The notes beneath the pieces were generated by a model. That model had not been told where the DNA came from. It did no database searches and saw only the letters and a program-made list of their open reading frames with translations. Both the position numbers and the translations under genes were made by a program. A stretch of DNA of 8,971 bases from Clostridium sp. CAG:389 (lineage in GTDB: Bacteria; Bacillota; Clostridia; TANB77; CAG-508), in the NCBI GenBank assembly GCA_000438255.1, contig FR901892.1, positions 1-8,971 on the forward strand, written 5' to 3'. Each line of letters opens with the position of its first letter. The first letter of the stretch is position 1. This document shows positions 5,694 through 8,971 of this stretch, piece after piece.

Positions 5694-7400
5694 TTGAAAA
5701 ATTTTAAACAAATAATAGCAAAGCAAATATCAAAAACAATAGATATAAATGAAAAAAAACTAGAAAGTTACATAGAAGCACCAAAAGACAGCAAAAACGG
5801 AGACTATGCATTTCCATGTTTTAGACTAGCAAAAGAACTAAGAAAAGCACCACCAGCAATTGCAAATGAAATAAAAGAAAAAATAGAAGCAGTAGAAGAA
5901 ATAGAAAAAATAGAAGTAGCAGGAGGATATTTGAACTTCTTTATAAACAAAACAATTTTAGCCAAAGAAGTATTAGAAAAAATATCAAAAACAGAACAAT
6001 ATGGAAAATCAGAAATAGGAAAAGAAAAAAATATAGTAATAGACTACTCAGCACCAAACATCGCAAAACCATTCCATATAGGACATTTGCGTTCAACAGT
6101 AATAGGAGGAGCATTATACAACATATACAAATATTTAGGATACAATGTAACAGGAGTAAACCATTTAGGAGACTATGGAACACAATTTGGAAAATTAATA
6201 GAAGGTTACAAAATGTGGGGAAAAGAATATGACATAGAAAAAGATCCAATAAATGAATTAACAAAAATTTATATAAGAATAAATGAAGCATGCAAAAATG
6301 ATGAGCAAATACTAGAAAATTGTAGAAATAACTTCAAAAAATTAGAAGATGGAGACCCATATTGTGTAGAAATTTGGAAGCAATTTAGGAAACTAAGTTT
6401 ACAAGAATTTCAAAAAGTATATGATTTACTTGGAAGCAAATTTGATTCATGGAATGGAGAATCATTCTATTCAGATAAAATGCCAGAAGTAATAGATATA
6501 TTAGAAAAAACAGGAAAACTAGTAGAATCACAAGGTGCAAAAATAATAGATTTAGAAGACAAAGGAATAAATACACCATGTATAATTGAAAAATCAAATG
6601 GGTCTACAACATATGCAACAAGAGACTTAGCTGCAATATTATATAGAGCTAGAACATATGATTTTGACAAAGCATTATATGTAACATCATATGAACAAGT
6701 ATTACACTTTAAACAAGTATTTGAAGTTGCAAAACTTTTAGGATTAGACGAAAAATATACAAATGGACTAGAGCACGTATCATTTGGAATGGTATTATTA
6801 CCAGAAGGAAAAATGTCAACAAGAGAAGGAAATATTATCAAATTAGAAGAATTATTAAATGAAGCTATTTCAAGAGCAAAAGAAATAATAGAACAAAAAA
6901 ATCCAGACTTAGAAAATAAAGAAGAAGTTGCTAAAAAAGTTGGAATAGGTGCAGTTATATTTAATGATATGTCAGCATCAAGAATAAAAGATGAAGTATT
7001 TGATTGGAATACAATATTAAACTTCCAAGGGGAAACAGGTCCATATGTTCAATACACATATGTTAGAACCAAAAGTGTATTAGAAAAGGCCGGATATTTA
7101 CCAAAAATAGAAGATATAAAGACAAATAATTTATCAGATGAATATTCATTAGCTATTCTAAAATTGATTTATAATTTTGAAGATGTGTTAATTCAAGTAA
7201 CAGACAAAAACGAACCATCTATACTTGCAAGATATTTAATAGATTTAGCAAAGGCTTATAGTAGTTTCTATAATGAAAATAAGATAATTGTTGAAGATAA
7301 AGAGGTTCAAAATGCACGTGTTTATCTAACTTATGCAGTATCACAAGTTTTAAAACAAGGTGCTAATTTGTTAGGAATACAAATGCCAGAAAAAATGTAA
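5694..7400 (+). CDS. argS: Arginyl-tRNA synthetase
   Basis: Cytoplasmic class I synthetase that charges tRNA-Arg with arginine. From the TTG start it has 568 residues, a usual length. The N-terminal tRNA-binding domain (about 1-88) carries KNGDYAFPCFRLAKELRK and ends in GGYLNFFIN. The catalytic core shows DYSAPNIAKPFHIGHLRS (118-134) with an intact HIGH at 128-131, NHLGDYGTQFGKLI (156-169), and the KMSTREG loop (373-379) in place of KMSKS. The C-terminal DALR-type anticodon-binding domain runs from about 455 to the typical LLGIQMPEKM end. It has its own promoter at 5630-5658 and a terminator right after the stop, so it is probably transcribed alone. No tRNA-sensing leader fits in the roughly 30-base untranslated region. 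The last third uses more T-ending codons than the first. Confidence 0.95.
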   Translation: MKNFKQIIAKQISKTIDINEKKLESYIEAPKDSKNGDYAFPCFRLAKELRKAPPAIANEIKEKIEAVEEIEKIEVAGGYLNFFINKTILAKEVLEKISKTEQYGKSEIGKEKNIVIDYSAPNIAKPFHIGHLRSTVIGGALYNIYKYLGYNVTGVNHLGDYGTQFGKLIEGYKMWGKEYDIEKDPINELTKIYIRINEACKNDEQILENCRNNFKKLEDGDPYCVEIWKQFRKLSLQEFQKVYDLLGSKFDSWNGESFYSDKMPEVIDILEKTGKLVESQGAKIIDLEDKGINTPCIIEKSNGSTTYATRDLAAILYRARTYDFDKALYVTSYEQVLHFKQVFEVAKLLGLDEKYTNGLEHVSFGMVLLPEGKMSTREGNIIKLEELLNEAISRAKEIIEQKNPDLENKEEVAKKVGIGAVIFNDMSASRIKDEVFDWNTILNFQGETGPYVQYTYVRTKSVLEKAGYLPKIEDIKTNNLSDEYSLAILKLIYNFEDVLIQVTDKNEPSILARYLIDLAKAYSSFYNENKIIVEDKEVQNARVYLTYAVSQVLKQGANLLGIQMPEKM

Positions 7401-7441
7401 AAAAACGGGATTGGAGACTTAACTCCTTATCCCGTTTTTTT
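7399..7441. terminator. Bidirectional terminator between argS and the SPFH gene
   Basis: CGGGA (7406-7410) pairs with TCCCG (7430-7434), and GGAG (7413-7416) with CTCC (7423-7426), with a small internal loop. The hairpin is flanked by seven A residues (7399-7405) and seven T residues (7435-7441), so either strand gives a hairpin followed by U. The two genes end towards each other only 39 bases apart. The hairpin overlaps the argS stop on one side and the SPFH stop on the other. Confidence 0.85.
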
Positions 7442-8342
7442 ATTTTCTATCATCTTTCATGACTTCTTTAATAGCACCTAAACTTGAAAGTGCACTAGTT
7501 GCTTCAAAAGGAATAAATACTTTATTAGCTTCACCATCAGCAACCTTTTCCAAAGCTTCAAGAGACTTTAATTGAACTAATTTTTCATCAGGGTCTGATT
7601 TCTTAATAGCATCATAAACCATTTGAATTTCCTTAGCCTTAGCCTCAGCAACTTCTTTAATAGCTTGTGCCTCACCAGCAGCCCTTGTAATTCTAGCTTC
7701 TTTATCAGCCTCAGCCTCTAAGATAGCAGCTTGTTTTTTACCTTCTGCAATAGTAATAGCAGATTGTCTTTGAGCTTCTGATTCAAGAATTAAAGCTCTT
7801 TTATTTCTTTCTGCATTCATTTCTTTTTCCATTGCATCTCTGATATCAGCAGGTGGTGTAATATCTTTAATTTCAACTCTATCAATTTTACATCCCCATC
7901 TATCAGTAGCTTCATCAAGAACAACTCTTAATTGATTATTAATACCATCTCTTGAACTAAATGTTTCATCTAAGTCCATTTTACCAATGATATCACGAAT
8001 TGTTGTAATTGCAAGATATTCAATACCTTTTTTCAAACTTTGAATTTCATAAACTGCTTTTGCAGGATCTGTTATTTGATAGAAAACAACAGTATCTATT
8101 GTAATTGTTACATTATCTTTTGTAATAACTCCTTGAGGTGGAACATCCATTGTTTGTTGTTTTAAGCTAACTACACTTCTTACATGATCAAAGAATGGAA
8201 TTATAATTGTAAGACCTGCATCTGCAACTTTGTAGAATTTACCTAATCTTTCAATTACATAAACCTCAGCTTGTTTAACGATTTTAATTGATTTAAATGC
8301 TATAATTAATATTATAACTAATAATATGATTAAAAATGCCAT
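7440..8342 (-). CDS. SPFH/band 7 (stomatin/QmcA-like) membrane protein
   Basis: Membrane-bound scaffold of the stomatin/prohibitin/flotillin/HflKC superfamily; such proteins oligomerise and are tied to membrane microdomains and protease partners. It has 300 residues. A single hydrophobic N-terminal anchor (about 3-16) is followed by the SPFH domain (about 22-170), with typical ERLGKFYKVADAGLTIIIPF, VPPQGVITKDNV and WGCKIDRVEIKDITPP. A charged, Ala/Glu-rich coiled coil spans about 170-240, then comes the conserved end LVQLKSLEALEKVADGEANKVFIPFE (257-280). That end matches the slipin/QmcA branch better than HflK, HflC or flotillin. The start has a strong AAAGGAGGA site at 8351-8359, eight bases away. 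It lies 59 bases after an NfeD-like gene, the classic partner, with no clear promoter between, so one transcript is likely. Its exact target here is unknown. Confidence 0.92.
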   Translation of the reverse strand: MAFLIILLVIILIIAFKSIKIVKQAEVYVIERLGKFYKVADAGLTIIIPFFDHVRSVVSLKQQTMDVPPQGVITKDNVTITIDTVVFYQITDPAKAVYEIQSLKKGIEYLAITTIRDIIGKMDLDETFSSRDGINNQLRVVLDEATDRWGCKIDRVEIKDITPPADIRDAMEKEMNAERNKRALILESEAQRQSAITIAEGKKQAAILEAEADKEARITRAAGEAQAIKEVAEAKAKEIQMVYDAIKKSDPDEKLVQLKSLEALEKVADGEANKVFIPFEATSALSSLGAIKEVMKDDRK

Positions 8343-8376
8343 ATTAAAAATCCTCCTTTAATTTTTTATATATAAA

Positions 8377-8391
8377 TACTTAAAATAAGTA
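8377..8391. other. Small perfect inverted repeat between nfeD and the SPFH gene
   Basis: TACTTA and TAAGTA face each other around AAA. The stem is six A/T-rich pairs with no T-run, so it is unlikely to terminate transcription. It could be a minor operator or processing site, or chance in AT-rich DNA. Confidence 0.2.
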
Positions 8392-8401
8392 ATACTAATA
8401 A

Positions 8402-8842
8402 CTAAACTTTATTTAAGACTTGAACAGGTTTAACAATTGCTTTAACACCTTTTATTTCTAAAATTTCAACTTCTGAACCTTCTTCAATAATTTGATTATC
8501 TTGACTTTCAGCAGTCCAAACTTCTCCATTTATTTTTATTTGACCAACTGAATGAATAGGGTCAATATTTTTTATTACGAATGCTTTTTTCCCAATTATT
8601 GAGTATACATTTGTATTTGTTTTTTTGACATCAACAAATTTTTTAACAAATGGTTTTGTTGCAAAAATCAAAATTGTTGAAGTTATTAAAAATACAGTTG
8701 TTTGAATTATTATATTTGATGTAAATATGCTTACAACCATTGCAATCAAAGCTCCTACACCAAACCAAAATATTAAAAATCCTACGGTAGCTATTTCTCC
8801 TATAAAAAATAGACCAGCAATTATTAACCATATTTGCCACAT
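8402..8842 (-). CDS. NfeD-like membrane protein (short form)
   Basis: Short NfeD family protein, 146 residues from the ATG at 8842, with no ClpP-like protease domain. It has three membrane segments near the N-terminus (about 3-22, 24-40 and 45-62) and then a soluble beta-strand domain (about 80-141) of the OB-fold type, with GKKAFVI, SVGQIKINGEVWTAES and the GSEVEILEIKGVKAIVKP pattern common in the family. NfeD proteins are usually encoded next to SPFH proteins and are thought to regulate or interact with them, as here. The longer ATG at 8851 overlaps the Shine-Dalgarno sequence, so the second ATG three codons later is preferred. It is the first gene of the minus-strand pair. The family is clear; the symbol nfeD is used loosely, so I leave it blank. 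Confidence 0.88.
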   Translation of the reverse strand: MWQIWLIIAGLFFIGEIATVGFLIFWFGVGALIAMVVSIFTSNIIIQTTVFLITSTILIFATKPFVKKFVDVKKTNTNVYSIIGKKAFVIKNIDPIHSVGQIKINGEVWTAESQDNQIIEEGSEVEILEIKGVKAIVKPVQVLNKV

Positions 8843-8851
8843 AAAATCCAT

Positions 8852-8855
8852 CTCC
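8852..8855 (-). promoter_or_regulatory. Ribosome binding site that sets the nfeD start
   Basis: On the minus strand AAAAAAGGAG runs directly into an ATG whose A follows the GGAG. That ATG has no spacer, while the next in-frame ATG at 8842 is nine bases downstream of GGAG. Confidence 0.75.
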
Positions 8856-8873
8856 TTTTTTAACTACATTTAT

Positions 8874-8902
8874 ATTATACTATAAATTAATGGAAAAATA
8901 AA
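8874..8902 (-). promoter_or_regulatory. Probable promoter of the nfeD-SPFH pair
   Basis: A perfect TATAAT occupies 8879 down to 8874 on the minus strand, about 30 bases before the nfeD start. A weak -35 (TTTATT, 8902-8897) lies 17 bases upstream. The -10 and the position support the call; the -35 does not add much. Confidence 0.5.
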
Positions 8903-8906
8903 GCAT

Positions 8907-8971
8907 TTAGAACAAATTTGTTACTGGATAATATTTTTGATAGATTGTGCTTTTGAAATCTACCGTGCCTC
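8907..8971 (-). CDS. Possible 3' end of a gene cut by the window edge
   Basis: On the minus strand the last 20 codons of an open frame enter from the right edge and stop at TAA (8909-8907), 64 bases before the nfeD start. The stretch resembles the left end of the window in the same frame (pattern GTVxFKSxIxQxYYxVT), with mainly third-position changes. This suggests the C-termini of two related proteins. I do not recognise the family; a transposase or another multi-copy gene would fit, but nothing in so short a fragment proves it. Confidence 0.3.
   Translation of the reverse strand, partial: GTVDFKSTIYQKYYPVTNLF
8918..8971 (-). repeat. Right copy of the 54-bp inverted homologous segment
   Basis: The reverse complement matches 16-69 at 42 of 54 positions without gaps. 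The copy reaches the last base of the window, so its true extent is unknown. Each copy lies just upstream of the promoter of the first gene at that end of the window. Confidence 0.6.

Noticed and set aside
8643..8840. A second minus-strand frame within nfeD
   Set aside because: It is an Asn-rich out-of-frame reading of the nfeD membrane region, with no ribosome site or family resemblance.

Overview
The window comes from a very AT-rich Firmicute, most likely an uncultured clostridial (gut-type) bacterium. The signs are strong A/T bias at third codon positions with heavy use of ATA for isoleucine, purine-rich Shine-Dalgarno sites (GGAGG types) before nearly every gene, a class A penicillin-binding protein with an Asn/Thr-rich tail, and short U-tailed intrinsic terminators. 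No plasmid, phage, CRISPR, rRNA or tRNA feature was found. This is mostly housekeeping DNA, and I see no convincing new multi-gene system.

Layout. 1-165: a leader with the probable promoter and ribosome site of the first gene, plus a 54-bp stretch that recurs inverted at the far right end. 166-2754 (+): a bifunctional class A PBP (peptidoglycan glycosyltransferase/transpeptidase). A stem-loop follows at 2776-2812. 2878-4272 (+): cysteinyl-tRNA synthetase. 4269-4550 (+): an unrecognised 93-residue protein overlapping cysS by 4 bp. 4569-5579 (+): UDP-glucose 4-epimerase. These three look like one operon, closed by a clear terminator at 5610-5640. The terminator's 3' arm also supplies the -35 box of a near-consensus promoter for 5694-7400 (+), arginyl-tRNA synthetase, which probably starts at TTG. 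A terminator usable in both directions lies at 7399-7441. It separates argS from a convergent pair on the minus strand, an NfeD-like membrane protein (8402-8842) followed by an SPFH/stomatin-like protein (7440-8342), which are probably co-transcribed from a promoter near 8874-8902.

How the genes fit together. The PBP builds and cross-links the wall, GalE supplies UDP-galactose for surface glycans, the two synthetases charge tRNA-Cys and tRNA-Arg, and the NfeD/SPFH pair is a conserved membrane-microdomain module. The plus-strand genes are adjacent but do not form one pathway.

Best leads: the inverted homologous ends, whose differences fall mainly on every third base as if they were two coding 3' ends; a duplicated Cys/His module in the PBP tail; an abrupt change of codon choice near the 3' end of galE; the terminator/promoter overlap before argS; a Thr in place of the first His of the HIGH motif in CysRS; and the unrecognised ORF after cysS, whose start lies in a short tandem duplication. 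Three gene starts (galE, argS, nfeD) were moved downstream from the longest ORF because the ribosome sites decide them.
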